Source: Maccoyibacter sp900556645 (GTDB lineage: Bacteria; Bacillota; Clostridia; Lachnospirales; Lachnospiraceae). From it: DNA of 18,160 nucleotides. The notes below the pieces were generated by a model that searched no databases, was not told the DNA's origin, and saw only the letters and a program-made list of their open reading frames with translations. The stretch covers positions 1 to 18,160 of the forward strand of contig CATWDJ010000036.1 of NCBI GenBank assembly GCA_958349535.1, given 5' to 3'. Position numbers and translations under genes: made by a program. Below are positions 1 to 7,083 of this stretch, piece by piece (within the stretch, counting starts at the first letter, position 1; the number at the start of each line of letters is the position of its first letter).

Positions 1-1
1 A

Positions 2-63
2 CTTCCTTATGAAATCCTAAATAGAATCGGAAATCTGTATGAAGTTTTGAAGGTACAAAATAA

Positions 64-73
<10 letters not shown>
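2..73 (+). CDS. Possible 3' end of an upstream gene (partial)
   Basis: One frame stays open for 23 codons from the window edge and ends at a TAG at 71-73, inside the first bases of tRNA-Asn. The peptide ends ...IGNLYEVLKVQNNPR and looks like the amphipathic C-terminus of a real protein, whereas the other two forward frames close within about 20 bases. The start lies outside the window, I do not recognise the family, and 23 codons could be open by chance. If real, it overlaps the tRNA gene by about 10 nt. Confidence 0.25.
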
Positions 74-135
<62 letters not shown>

Positions 136-220
136 CTCTTTTTTTATATAGATATATATAAAAAGGAACAGAGTAGAGCGGAAGAAGTAGAAGCTTGGCA
201 CCGCGAAGTGCTCGTAAGAA

Positions 221-292
221 GGCCCCGTGGTCAAGCGGTTAAGACATCGCCCTTTCACGGCGGTAACACGGGTTCGATTCCCGTCGGGGTCA
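221..292 (+). tRNA. tRNA-Glu (anticodon TTC)
   Basis: The acceptor stem pairs 221-227 with 285-291 (one G-T wobble). The anticodon stem 247-251/259-263 carries TTC at 254-256, the T loop is TTCGATT and A292 is the discriminator. CCA is not encoded. The 85-nt spacer from tRNA-Asn contains an AT-rich inverted repeat (about 137-163) but no convincing promoter, so it is probably co-transcribed with its neighbours. Confidence 0.95.
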
Positions 293-367
293 TTTTTAAA
301 TAGAAATTGCATATAATATTGTAAATATGCACACAGAGAAAACATCTTTCTTTTGTGCTTATAATAA

Positions 368-438
368 GGCGACATGGCCAAGTGGTAAGGCACGGGTCTG
401 CAACACCCTTATCACCAGTTCGAATCTGGTTGTCGCCT
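368..438 (+). tRNA. tRNA-Cys (anticodon GCA), copy 1
   Basis: A perfect 7-bp acceptor stem pairs 368-374 with 431-437. T438 is the discriminator, the known cysteine identity base. The anticodon GCA is at 400-402, with one C-T mismatch at the top of the anticodon stem. This 71-nt gene is identical to the copy at 8314-8384. Identity stops almost exactly at the tRNA ends: upstream only AA is shared, and downstream the sequences diverge after a T or two. It is the last gene of the tRNA run and is followed at once by a terminator. Confidence 0.95.
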
Positions 439-442
439 CTTT

Positions 443-469
443 AAGTTCCATAGTATTATGGAACTTTTT
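443..469 (+). terminator. Rho-independent terminator of the tRNA cluster
   Basis: A 10-bp stem pairs 443-452 with 457-466 around a GTAT loop and runs straight into five Ts on the + strand. It ends where the convergent nagB stop codon begins (470-472). On the minus strand the hairpin is not followed by a clean U-run, so it mainly serves the tRNAs. Confidence 0.85.
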
Positions 470-1201
470 CTATTCGGAAAGTTTGCTTAGAGCAGCTTCA
501 TCAGCAACGATAGTTACATCATTGTGAAGCTGAAGGATAGAAGCAGGAACAGCCGGAGTAATGGGTCCGTGAAGAACTTTATTTAATATCTCTGCTTTAT
601 CCTCTCCGCTTACGATAATCAGAATTTTTCTGGCTTGCATAATGTTTTTGATGCCCATGGTATATGCTTGTCTCGGAACATCTTTTTCAGATTTAAAGAA
701 ACGTTTATTTGCTTCAATGGTGCTTTCTGTTAAGTCAACACAGTGAGTTTCTTTTTCAAATGCAGCACCCGGTTCATTAAATCCAATGTGTCCGTTGTGA
801 CCAAGACCAAGAAGCTGCAAATCAATACCGCCTTCTCTGGCAATAATCCTATTATAGTCATCACATGCTTTTTCAGAATTTTTTTCTAATCCGTCCGGTA
901 CAAAGGTACGGCTCTTATTAATATTCACATGATCAAAAAGATTTGTATCCATGAAATAACGGTAACTTTGGTTATGATCTGGACCCAATCCTTTATATTC
1001 ATCCAAATTAATACTTGTGACTTGTGAGAAATCCAAGTCACCTTTTTTATACCAATCAATCAGTTGGCGATAAGTTCCCACAGGGGAAGAACCTGTTGCC
1101 AGACCAAGCACGCAGTTTGGTTTCATAATAATCTGTGCAGAGATAATATTTGCTGCCTTGCGGCTCATATCCTGATAATCTTTTGCTTTGTAAATAATCA
1201 T
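470..1201 (-). CDS. nagB: Glucosamine-6-phosphate deaminase
   Basis: The enzyme isomerises and deaminates glucosamine-6-phosphate to fructose-6-phosphate and ammonia, the last step before glycolysis, in the cytosol. The 243-residue protein has the family's usual length. Visible landmarks are the phosphate-binding LATGSSPVGTY (34-44), NLDEY with D67 (equivalent to the proton-abstracting Asp72 of E. coli NagB), and GLGHNGHIGFNEPG (132-145) with H138 and E143 at the catalytic His/Glu positions. The start is fixed by AAAGGA about 7 nt upstream. It is transcribed away from the nanE operon from a shared intergenic region and ends against the tRNA terminator, so it is probably monocistronic. The same product could also serve GlcNAc or chitobiose use, but the neighbourhood points to sialic acid. 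Confidence 0.97.
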   Translation of the reverse strand: MIIYKAKDYQDMSRKAANIISAQIIMKPNCVLGLATGSSPVGTYRQLIDWYKKGDLDFSQVTSINLDEYKGLGPDHNQSYRYFMDTNLFDHVNINKSRTFVPDGLEKNSEKACDDYNRIIAREGGIDLQLLGLGHNGHIGFNEPGAAFEKETHCVDLTESTIEANKRFFKSEKDVPRQAYTMGIKNIMQARKILIIVSGEDKAEILNKVLHGPITPAVPASILQLHNDVTIVADEAALSKLSE

Positions 1202-1271
1202 AATAGTGTTCCTTTCTCACAAATAATAATAAATAATAACAAAAATAAGAATAATAATTTTACAGTTTTAA

Positions 1272-1299
1272 AGTATAACCATAAATGGCTATTTTTCAA
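1272..1299 (-). promoter_or_regulatory. Sigma-A promoter of nagB
   Basis: On the minus strand TTGAAA (1299-1294), a 16-nt spacer and TATACT (1277-1272) lie about 70 nt upstream of the nagB start. It uses the same two hexamers as the divergent nanE promoter. The leader to nagB is very AT-rich and shows no obvious structure. Confidence 0.7.
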
Positions 1300-1419
1300 T
1301 AAAAATAAAGTGGATTGGAGCTACTTTCAGACTTAGAAAGAAGCGACGTCGGATTGTGCAAAATAACCAAAACAGAAAAGCAAGAAACATAGGAAAAGAA
1401 GAGGTATTTTGGAAAAACA

Positions 1420-1433
1420 TGAAAGAACTTTCA
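1420..1433. promoter_or_regulatory. Palindromic candidate operator in the nagB-nanE divergent region
   Basis: TGAAAG-AA-CTTTCA is a perfect inverted repeat 17 nt upstream of the nanE -35 box. A near-palindrome, TGAAAATATATTTTGA (1451-1466), overlaps that -35. The arms resemble both a catabolite-response element, but without its central CG, and the GAAA...TTTC half-sites I associate with RpiR-family regulators. The 305-bp intergenic stretch 1202-1506 otherwise holds only the two promoters. Confidence 0.45.
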
Positions 1434-1449
1434 AAACAAAGTTGGAATA

Positions 1450-1478
1450 TTGAAAATATATTTTGAAGCCATTATACT
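1450..1478 (+). promoter_or_regulatory. Sigma-A promoter of the nanE operon
   Basis: TTGAAA (1450-1455), a 17-nt spacer and TATACT (1473-1478) give a predicted transcript start near 1485, leaving a leader of only about 22 nt with AAGGAGGG (1491-1498). The TTG at 1450 that would extend the nanE frame is the -35 box itself, so it cannot be a start codon on this transcript. Confidence 0.8.
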
Positions 1479-1506
1479 GTGCGAAGAACAAAGGAGGGCG
1501 AGGAAT

Positions 1507-2217
1507 ATGAATGAAAAAGTGGAACAACTAAAAAATAAATTAATCGTATCCTGTCAGGCATTACCTGAAGAACCATTACATTCTTCATTTATTATGGGAA
1601 GAATGGCATTGGCTGCAAAAATGGGAGGTGCATGGGGAATACGTGCCAATACAAAAGAAGATATTAAGGAAATTCAGTCTCAGGTAGATATTCCGATTAT
1701 CGGAATTGTAAAAAGAGATTATGAGGACAGCAAAGTTTATATCACACCGACAATGAAAGAAATAGATGAATTGATGGAAGTAAAACCGGAAATCATTGCA
1801 ATGGATGCAACGATATCTGAAAGACCGGGACATAAATCTTTGGATGAATTTTTTTATGAAGTAAAGGAAAAATATCCAAATCAGCTTTTAATGGCAGATT
1901 GTTCTACGGTGGAGGAAGCACTTCATGCAGATGAGCTGGGATTTGATTTCATTGGAACAACAATGGTGGGATATACGGAGCAGAGTAAAGGCGACAAAAT
2001 AGAAGCCAATGATTTTGAAATTCTTAGAAAGATTGTTGCAAAGGCAAAACACAGAGTCATTGCAGAGGGAAACATCAATACACCGGAAAAAGCAAAACGT
2101 GTGATGGAACTGGGAGCTTTCAGTGTGGTGGTGGGATCCATTATTACGAGACCCCAGTTAATCACAAAGTCTTTTGTAGAAGCATTAGATGAATTTGCTA
2201 ATCAAAACAGAGTTTAA
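1507..2217 (+). CDS. nanE: N-acetylmannosamine-6-phosphate 2-epimerase
   Basis: This cytosolic TIM-barrel enzyme converts ManNAc-6-P to GlcNAc-6-P, linking sialic acid breakdown to NagA and NagB. The 236-residue protein matches the family length. Landmarks are SCQALP near the N-terminus, GIRA with R46, GIVKR with catalytic-position K69, MADCST with D131, AEGNI with E188, and the C-terminal phosphate-binding GAFSVVVGSIITRP. The start was placed at ATG 1507 because it follows AAGGAGGG by about 8 nt. The longer reading from TTG 1450 starts inside the promoter and adds 19 residues unlike the family. It is first in the operon nanE-nanA-symporter-nanQ, and a 52-nt gap precedes nanA. Confidence 0.95.
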   Translation: MNEKVEQLKNKLIVSCQALPEEPLHSSFIMGRMALAAKMGGAWGIRANTKEDIKEIQSQVDIPIIGIVKRDYEDSKVYITPTMKEIDELMEVKPEIIAMDATISERPGHKSLDEFFYEVKEKYPNQLLMADCSTVEEALHADELGFDFIGTTMVGYTEQSKGDKIEANDFEILRKIVAKAKHRVIAEGNINTPEKAKRVMELGAFSVVVGSIITRPQLITKSFVEALDEFANQNRV

Positions 2218-2269
2218 ATTTTTTAAAAGAAAAAGATATTATCAAAAATAAAAGAAAAAGGAGAAAATC

Positions 2270-3190
2270 ATGAGAAATTTAGATAAGTATAAAGGAGTCA
2301 TTCCTGCGTTTTATGCATGTTATGACAAAGAAGGAAATATTAGCCCTGAAGGAGTACAGGCATTAACAAAATACTTCGTTGAAAAAGGAGTAAAAGGTGT
2401 TTATGTGAATGGCTCTTCAGGGGAATGTATTTACCAGAGTGTAGAAGACAGAAAAATTGTTTTAGAAAATGTAATGAAAGCAGCCGAGGGAAAACTTACA
2501 GTGATTGCACATGTTGCATGTAATAACACAAAAGACAGTATGGAACTGGCAAGACATGCAGAAAGCCTCGGTGTTGACGCAATCGCAGCTATTCCTCCGA
2601 TTTACTTCCGTTTGCCGGAATACGCAATTGCACAGTATTGGAATGATATCAGTTCGGCTGCTCCCAATACGGATTTTGTTATTTACAATATTCCACAGCT
2701 TGCAGGTGTTGCACTGACACAGGGATTGTTTGCAGAAATGAGAAAAAATCCAAAGGTTATTGGAGTTAAAAATTCTTCCATGCCGGTTCAGGATATTCAG
2801 ATGTTCAAACAGGCGGCAGGTGAAGCTTATATTATTTTTAATGGTCCGGACGAGCAGTTTATGAGTGGATGTGTTATCGGTGCAGAGGGAGGAATCGGTG
2901 GAACATATGGAGTTATGCCGGAATTATTCCTGAAGCTGGATGAGCTTGTAAAAGCCTGTGATATGGATACAGCAAGAGAACTTCAGTATGCAATTGATGA
3001 AATTATCTACAAGATGTGTTCTGCACACGGGAATATGTACGGGGTAATCAAAGCCATTTTAAAAATAAATGAAGGATTAGACCTTGGCGGGGTAAGAGAA
3101 CCGTTACCATCTTTGATAGATAGTGATAAAGCTATTGTAGAAGAGGCGGCTGAGATGATTCGTAATGCAAAAGCAAAATTTCTTTCATAA
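2270..3190 (+). CDS. nanA: N-acetylneuraminate lyase
   Basis: A class I aldolase of the DHDPS/NAL family that splits the open-chain form of N-acetylneuraminate into N-acetylmannosamine and pyruvate. The 306 residues agree with the usual length of about 300. The carboxylate-binding GSSGE is at 48-52, the catalytic tyrosine in VIYNIP is Y139, and the Schiff-base lysine in VIGVKNSS is K167. The family's GxxGGIGG-like stretch (GAEGGIGGTYG) follows further on. Full assignment as NAL rather than dihydrodipicolinate synthase rests on the operon (nanE upstream; sialic-type symporter and nanQ downstream) as well as on the sequence. The RBS is AAGGAG about 7 nt before the ATG. Confidence 0.95.
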   Translation: MRNLDKYKGVIPAFYACYDKEGNISPEGVQALTKYFVEKGVKGVYVNGSSGECIYQSVEDRKIVLENVMKAAEGKLTVIAHVACNNTKDSMELARHAESLGVDAIAAIPPIYFRLPEYAIAQYWNDISSAAPNTDFVIYNIPQLAGVALTQGLFAEMRKNPKVIGVKNSSMPVQDIQMFKQAAGEAYIIFNGPDEQFMSGCVIGAEGGIGGTYGVMPELFLKLDELVKACDMDTARELQYAIDEIIYKMCSAHGNMYGVIKAILKINEGLDLGGVREPLPSLIDSDKAIVEEAAEMIRNAKAKFLS

Positions 3191-3237
3191 AAAGGAGAAT
3201 ATAAAAGAAAAGAGTTGAGTTATAAGGAGGATAAAAT

Positions 3238-4755
3238 ATGCAGGGGTTTACAGTGATAGATTTAATTATCTTGATTGTATATTTAGCGGCAGTATTGTTT
3301 GCCGGTCTTCATTTTGCGAAAAAAGAAATGAAGGGAAAAGAATATTTTAAAGGTGACGGAACCATACCGTGGTGGGTAACTTCCGTATCTATTTTTGCAA
3401 CCTTATTAAGTCCGATTTCGTTCCTGTCACTGGCGGGTAATTCCTACGCAGGAACATGGATTATGTGGTTTGCACAGCTCGGTATGCTGTTGGCGATTCC
3501 GCTTACAATTAAATTTTTTCTACCAATTTACAGTAAGCTGGATATTGATACGGCATATCATTATCTGGAACTGAGATTTGGAAGCAAAGGACTTCGTATT
3601 CTTGGTGCAGTAATGTTTATTATTTATCAGATTGGACGTATGTCCATCATTATGTATCTTCCATGTATGGTGCTTGGAAGTCTCACAGGAATCAATGTCA
3701 ACTTACTAATTATCATCATGGGTGTGATTGCAATTATTTATTCCTATACGGGAGGATTAAAATCTGTACTTTGGACAGACTTTATACAGGGCTCTGTATT
3801 GTTGATTGGTGTTACATTTTCTTTGATTTTCCTGCTTACGCATTTAGATGGAGGAATGGGAGCAATTTTCAATGTATTTGCAACAGAGCATAAGTTTTTG
3901 GCACCGGATCAACCGATTTTTAATCCAAATATTTTAAAAGACAGTGTGTTTATTATGATTGTAGGTGCAGGTTTTAACACAATGGGATCTTATGTATCCA
4001 GTCAGGACATCGTACAGCGTTTTACAACTACAACCGATACAAAGAAATTAAATAAAATGATGCTGACAAACGGTGCATTATCCATTTTCATAGCAACGGT
4101 ATTTTACCTGATAGGGACAGGATTATATGTATTTTATCAACAAAATACACTTCCACCTGCAGCCGCACAGGATCAGATTTTTGCTTCTTATATTGCTTTT
4201 GAACTTCCGATTGGTATTACAGGTCTTCTTCTGGCAGCCATTTATGCAGCCGCACAGTCGACACTTTCAACCGGATTAAATTCTGTGGCATCAAGCTGGA
4301 CATTAGATATACAGGCACGTTTGTCTAAGAAAGAGTTAAGCTTAGAAAAACAGACAAAAATAGGACAATATGTATCCTTGATTGTAGGTATCTTTTCCAT
4401 CGTAGTAGCAATGGTACTGGCAAACGGCGGAGTAAAATCTGCATATGAATGGTTTAACGGATTCATGGGACTTGTACTTGGTATTCTGATAGGTTCCTTT
4501 ATATTAGGAGCATTTACGAAGGTTGCAAATACATTTGGTACTATACTTGCATTTATTGCAGCATCCGTGGTAATGGTTTACATCAAATATTTTGTACCGG
4601 CTGAAAGTGTTTCTATCTGGTCTTACTCCATTATTTCTATTGCAGTATCTCTGGTAGTGGGAATTCCTGCAAGTTATATCTGGAGAAAAGTAAAAGGGGA
4701 CAATGCAGTACCGGCACCAAATACAACCGTCTATAAAAATGAAGCTGTTGATTAA
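3238..4755 (+). CDS. Sodium:solute symporter, probable sialic acid transporter (SSS family)
   Basis: A 505-residue polytopic membrane protein of the SSS family (TC 2.A.21), with about 13 hydrophobic segments starting with IDLIILIVYLAAVLFAGL (7-24). The family signature YTGGLKSVLWTDFIQ (170-184) is present. By comparison with the characterised Proteus mirabilis sialic acid SSS transporter, Q80, R134 and D181 fall near the positions of its substrate and sodium ligands Q82, R135 and D182. I judged this by spacing and motif, not by alignment. The setting between nanA and nanQ makes sodium-coupled import of N-acetylneuraminate the best guess. A related sugar or 2,7-anhydro-Neu5Ac cannot be excluded. 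The RBS ATAAGGAGG is strong. No ABC or TRAP sialic acid transporter genes are present. Confidence 0.88.
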   Translation: MQGFTVIDLIILIVYLAAVLFAGLHFAKKEMKGKEYFKGDGTIPWWVTSVSIFATLLSPISFLSLAGNSYAGTWIMWFAQLGMLLAIPLTIKFFLPIYSKLDIDTAYHYLELRFGSKGLRILGAVMFIIYQIGRMSIIMYLPCMVLGSLTGINVNLLIIIMGVIAIIYSYTGGLKSVLWTDFIQGSVLLIGVTFSLIFLLTHLDGGMGAIFNVFATEHKFLAPDQPIFNPNILKDSVFIMIVGAGFNTMGSYVSSQDIVQRFTTTTDTKKLNKMMLTNGALSIFIATVFYLIGTGLYVFYQQNTLPPAAAQDQIFASYIAFELPIGITGLLLAAIYAAAQSTLSTGLNSVASSWTLDIQARLSKKELSLEKQTKIGQYVSLIVGIFSIVVAMVLANGGVKSAYEWFNGFMGLVLGILIGSFILGAFTKVANTFGTILAFIAASVVMVYIKYFVPAESVSIWSYSIISIAVSLVVGIPASYIWRKVKGDNAVPAPNTTVYKNEAVD

Positions 4756-4769
4756 AAAGGAGAAAAAAT

Positions 4770-5219
4770 ATGATATTCGGAAATATTCATAATTTAAAAG
4801 AGTTTCCATTTTTAGAGGAAAAGGTAAAAGAATGTTTTGAATATGCAAAAAGTCATAATCTGGTATCCTATGAAGAGGGAAGCCATGAGATTGACGGAGA
4901 AAGGCTTTTTGTGAATATTGTGGAATATACAACAACGAAGCCGGAAGAACGTTTCTGGGAAGCACATATGAATTATTTGGATGTACACGTGATGCTTCAG
5001 GGTACAGAACAGATTGACTTGAACTTTATTCAGAATATGGATGTAAAAGAATTTGTGGAAAAGGATGACTTCCTTCCGATGGACGGAGACAAGAACAGCT
5101 CTGTAATTTTAAGGGACGGAGATTTCTTAATCTGTTATCCAAGTGATGGACATCGTACAGCAGTGGCGGTTCAGGAACCGGAAAAAATCAAAAAAGCAAT
5201 TTTTAAGGTGCATATATAG
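4770..5219 (+). CDS. nanQ: YhcH/YjgK/YiaL family protein, N-acetylneuraminate anomerase
   Basis: A 149-residue cupin-like protein with the family's metal-site pattern, WEAHMNYLDVHVMLQGTE (63-80: E64, H66, D71, H73, E80), plus YPSDGH (123-128) and a C-terminal KVH. E. coli YhcH (NanQ) has been described as a metalloprotein that speeds opening of cyclic N-acetylneuraminate so that NanA receives the open form. The same role fits here because the gene closes an operon with nanA and the transporter, only 14 nt after the symporter stop. Relatives also occur with other sugar pathways, so the exact sugar is inferred from context. A terminator follows. Confidence 0.9.
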   Translation: MIFGNIHNLKEFPFLEEKVKECFEYAKSHNLVSYEEGSHEIDGERLFVNIVEYTTTKPEERFWEAHMNYLDVHVMLQGTEQIDLNFIQNMDVKEFVEKDDFLPMDGDKNSSVILRDGDFLICYPSDGHRTAVAVQEPEKIKKAIFKVHI

Positions 5220-5239
5220 TTCGAAAAGGACACATAAGA

Positions 5240-5276
5240 AGGCAACTGGAATACTTTGTTTCGGATTGCCTTTTTA
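5240..5276 (+). terminator. Rho-independent terminator after nanQ
   Basis: AAGGCAA (5240-5246) pairs with TTGCCTT (5267-5273) and the strand continues in Ts to 5276. The 20-nt loop can form an extra GAA/TTC pairing. It separates the nanE-nanA-symporter-nanQ transcript from nanK. Confidence 0.75.
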
Positions 5277-5293
5277 TGCATTTATAATATAAT
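5267..5293 (+). promoter_or_regulatory. Probable promoter of nanK-rpiR-nagA
   Basis: Two overlapping TATAAT boxes (5283-5288 and 5288-5293) lie 19-24 nt before the nanK start. Possible -35 partners are TTTCGG (5261-5266, spacing 16) or TTGCCT (5267-5272, spacing 15), both inside the terminator hairpin. The -10 is good and the -35 poor, as expected of an activator- or regulator-dependent promoter. Confidence 0.45.
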
Positions 5294-5311
5294 CAAAACA
5301 GAGGTACAGCG

Positions 5312-6202
5312 ATGAAGAAATATGTAAGTATTGATATAGGAGGGACGGCAATTAAATATGGAGTAATCCGTGAAGACGGAGAAATCATATGCCGTGATGA
5401 AATGAAAACGGAGGCATATAAGGGAGGGCCCTCCATTCTTTCAAAAGCAGTAGAAATTGTAAAAGAACTGAATTGGGAACATGAAATCAGCGGAATCTGT
5501 ATTTCTACGGCTGGAATAGTAAACACTAAAAAAGGTGAAATTTTTTATTCTGCACCCCTTATCCCGGATTATACAGGAACAAAGTTTAAGGAAACCATGG
5601 AAGAAAGCTTTGGAATTCCATGTGAAGTAGAAAATGATGTAAACTGTGCGGGGCTTGCAGAATATGTGTCAGGTGCAGCCAAAGGCAGCCGGGTTGTCCT
5701 AATGTTGACAATAGGTACCGGAATAGGCGGTTGCATGATTGTGGATGGGAAGGTGTTTCATGGACATAGCAACAGTGCCTGTGAGGTAGGTTACATGCAT
5801 ATGGAAGACAGTGATTTTCAGACACTGGGTGCAGCAAGTATCCTGACGAAAAAAGTAGCCGAAAGAAAACAGGAACCGGAAGAAAAGTGGAATGGTTATC
5901 GCATTTTTGAAGAAGCCAAAAAAGGTGATGAAATCTGTAATCAAGCCATTGATGAGATGACAGATGTTTTGGGAAAAGGAATTGCAAATATCTGTTATGT
6001 TGTGAACCCCGAGGTAGTTGTACTGGGCGGCGGAATCATGGCACAGGAAACGTTCTTGAAAAGTAAGATGGAAACAGCTCTGAAAAAATATCTGATTCCC
6101 AGTATTTTAAGGAATACAAGAATTGCATTTGCAAAACATAAAAATGATGCAGGGATGTTGGGAGCATTTTATCATTTCAGAAGATGTCATCAGGAAAGAT
6201 AA
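5312..6202 (+). CDS. nanK: ROK-family kinase, probable N-acetylmannosamine kinase
   Basis: Phosphorylates ManNAc with ATP to ManNAc-6-P, the substrate of NanE. The 296-residue ROK protein shows the N-terminal phosphate loop DIGGTAIKYG (8-17), the catalytic-base motif ENDVN with D109, and the second ATP loop TIGTGIGG (133-140). The region after E158 reads ACEVGYMHM and lacks the CxCGxxGC zinc cluster of classical ROK kinases, so this is a zinc-less type as seen in other Firmicutes. Substrate specificity cannot be read from the sequence and is inferred from the nan cluster; glucose or GlcNAc kinase is the alternative. GAGG sits 7 nt before ATG 5312. The next gene starts 14 nt downstream. Confidence 0.85.
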   Translation: MKKYVSIDIGGTAIKYGVIREDGEIICRDEMKTEAYKGGPSILSKAVEIVKELNWEHEISGICISTAGIVNTKKGEIFYSAPLIPDYTGTKFKETMEESFGIPCEVENDVNCAGLAEYVSGAAKGSRVVLMLTIGTGIGGCMIVDGKVFHGHSNSACEVGYMHMEDSDFQTLGAASILTKKVAERKQEPEEKWNGYRIFEEAKKGDEICNQAIDEMTDVLGKGIANICYVVNPEVVVLGGGIMAQETFLKSKMETALKKYLIPSILRNTRIAFAKHKNDAGMLGAFYHFRRCHQER

Positions 6203-6216
6203 GGAATGAGAATATT

Positions 6217-7059
6217 ATGGAATATTATGTGAAATCCGTGGTACCGATTATCAAATCAAATTACAATAAATTTACCACTGTGGAAAAAAATATTGCTGAT
6301 TATTTCATACAGAATCAGGAGAAAGCAGATTTTTCCGCAAAAGCAGTTGCGGAAAGGCTGTTTGTATCAGAAGCCTCGTTATCAAGGTTTGCAAAGAAAT
6401 GCGGATACCGGGGATACAGAGAATTTGTCTACCAATATGAAGAGACCTTTGTTGAAAATCAGGAATTTATAACCGGAAATACCCGGATGGTGCTGAATGC
6501 ATATCAGGAGATTTTGGATAAGACATATAGTCTGGTAGACGAAGCACAGATTGGAAGAATCAGCAAGTATTTGAGTCAGGCAGAAAGAGTTTTTGTGTGT
6601 GGAAAGGGAAGCTCCGGGCTGGCAGCAAGCGAGATGGAGATTCGTTTTATGAGAATCGGCGTAGACATAGATTCCATTCATGATACAGACCTTATGAGAA
6701 TGCAGGCAGTATTCCAAGATAAGAGAAGTCTGGTATTCGGTATCAGTATCAGCGGTGAGAAAGAAGAAGTGCTGTTTTTTTTGAAACAGGCATATTTAAG
6801 AGGTGCCAAGACAGTATTGCTTACAGCAAGCAATCGGGAAGAGTTTCAAACGTTCTGTACGGAAGTAATACGATTGCCTTCTCTTCGTCATCTGAACCAT
6901 GGAAATGTGATTTCACCGCAGTTTCCGATACAGGTGATACTTGATATTATCTATTCCTATTATGTGGAGCAGGACAAGTATGAGAAGGAGACTTTACATG
7001 ACAATACATTACGTGCGTTAGAAGAAGGAAAGCAGAAGCGGCATGGCGTGATGGAATAA
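6217..7059 (+). CDS. RpiR-family transcriptional regulator (HTH + SIS)
   Basis: A 280-residue regulator with an N-terminal HTH domain (about 1-77, including TVEKNIADYFIQN and FVSEASLSRFAKKCGYRGYREF) and a C-terminal SIS sugar-phosphate-binding domain (about 110-250, with GKGSSG at 129-134 and ISISGEKEE). I chose ATG 6217, not ATG 6184: 6217 has AAGGA upstream and gives the standard RpiR N-terminus. The 6184 start would overlap nanK and has no good RBS. RpiR proteins regulate nan genes in several bacteria (for example NanR/SiaR types) with amino-sugar phosphates as ligands. Here it lies between nanK and nagA and is the only regulator in the cluster, so it likely controls the divergent nagB-nanE region. 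The ligand (ManNAc-6-P, GlcNAc-6-P or GlcN-6-P) is unknown. Confidence 0.9.
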   Translation: MEYYVKSVVPIIKSNYNKFTTVEKNIADYFIQNQEKADFSAKAVAERLFVSEASLSRFAKKCGYRGYREFVYQYEETFVENQEFITGNTRMVLNAYQEILDKTYSLVDEAQIGRISKYLSQAERVFVCGKGSSGLAASEMEIRFMRIGVDIDSIHDTDLMRMQAVFQDKRSLVFGISISGEKEEVLFFLKQAYLRGAKTVLLTASNREEFQTFCTEVIRLPSLRHLNHGNVISPQFPIQVILDIIYSYYVEQDKYEKETLHDNTLRALEEGKQKRHGVME

Positions 7060-7083
7060 AAAGATATTTTGAAAGGAAAAAGC

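Noticed and set aside
327..527. Open frame through tRNA-Cys copy 1 (and the matching frame 8300-8515 through copy 2)
   Set aside because: Both encode the same ATWPSGKARVCNT peptide only because the two tRNA genes are identical. There is no RBS, and the frame is explained by the tRNA.
1420..1433. Firm call of a CcpA cre site
   Set aside because: The arms fit but the central CG expected of cre sites is AA, so I kept it only as a general operator candidate.
1450..1506. N-terminal extension of nanE from TTG 1450
   Set aside because: The TTG is the -35 hexamer of the nanE promoter, and a strong RBS precedes ATG 1507.
4504..4965. 153-aa antisense frame over the symporter end and nanQ
   Set aside because: It is antisense to two clear genes, has an odd Cys/Tyr-rich composition and no RBS. 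It is a codon shadow.
6184..6216. Longer RpiR start overlapping nanK
   Set aside because: There is no convincing RBS before 6184. ATG 6217 has AAGGA upstream and gives the standard N-terminus.
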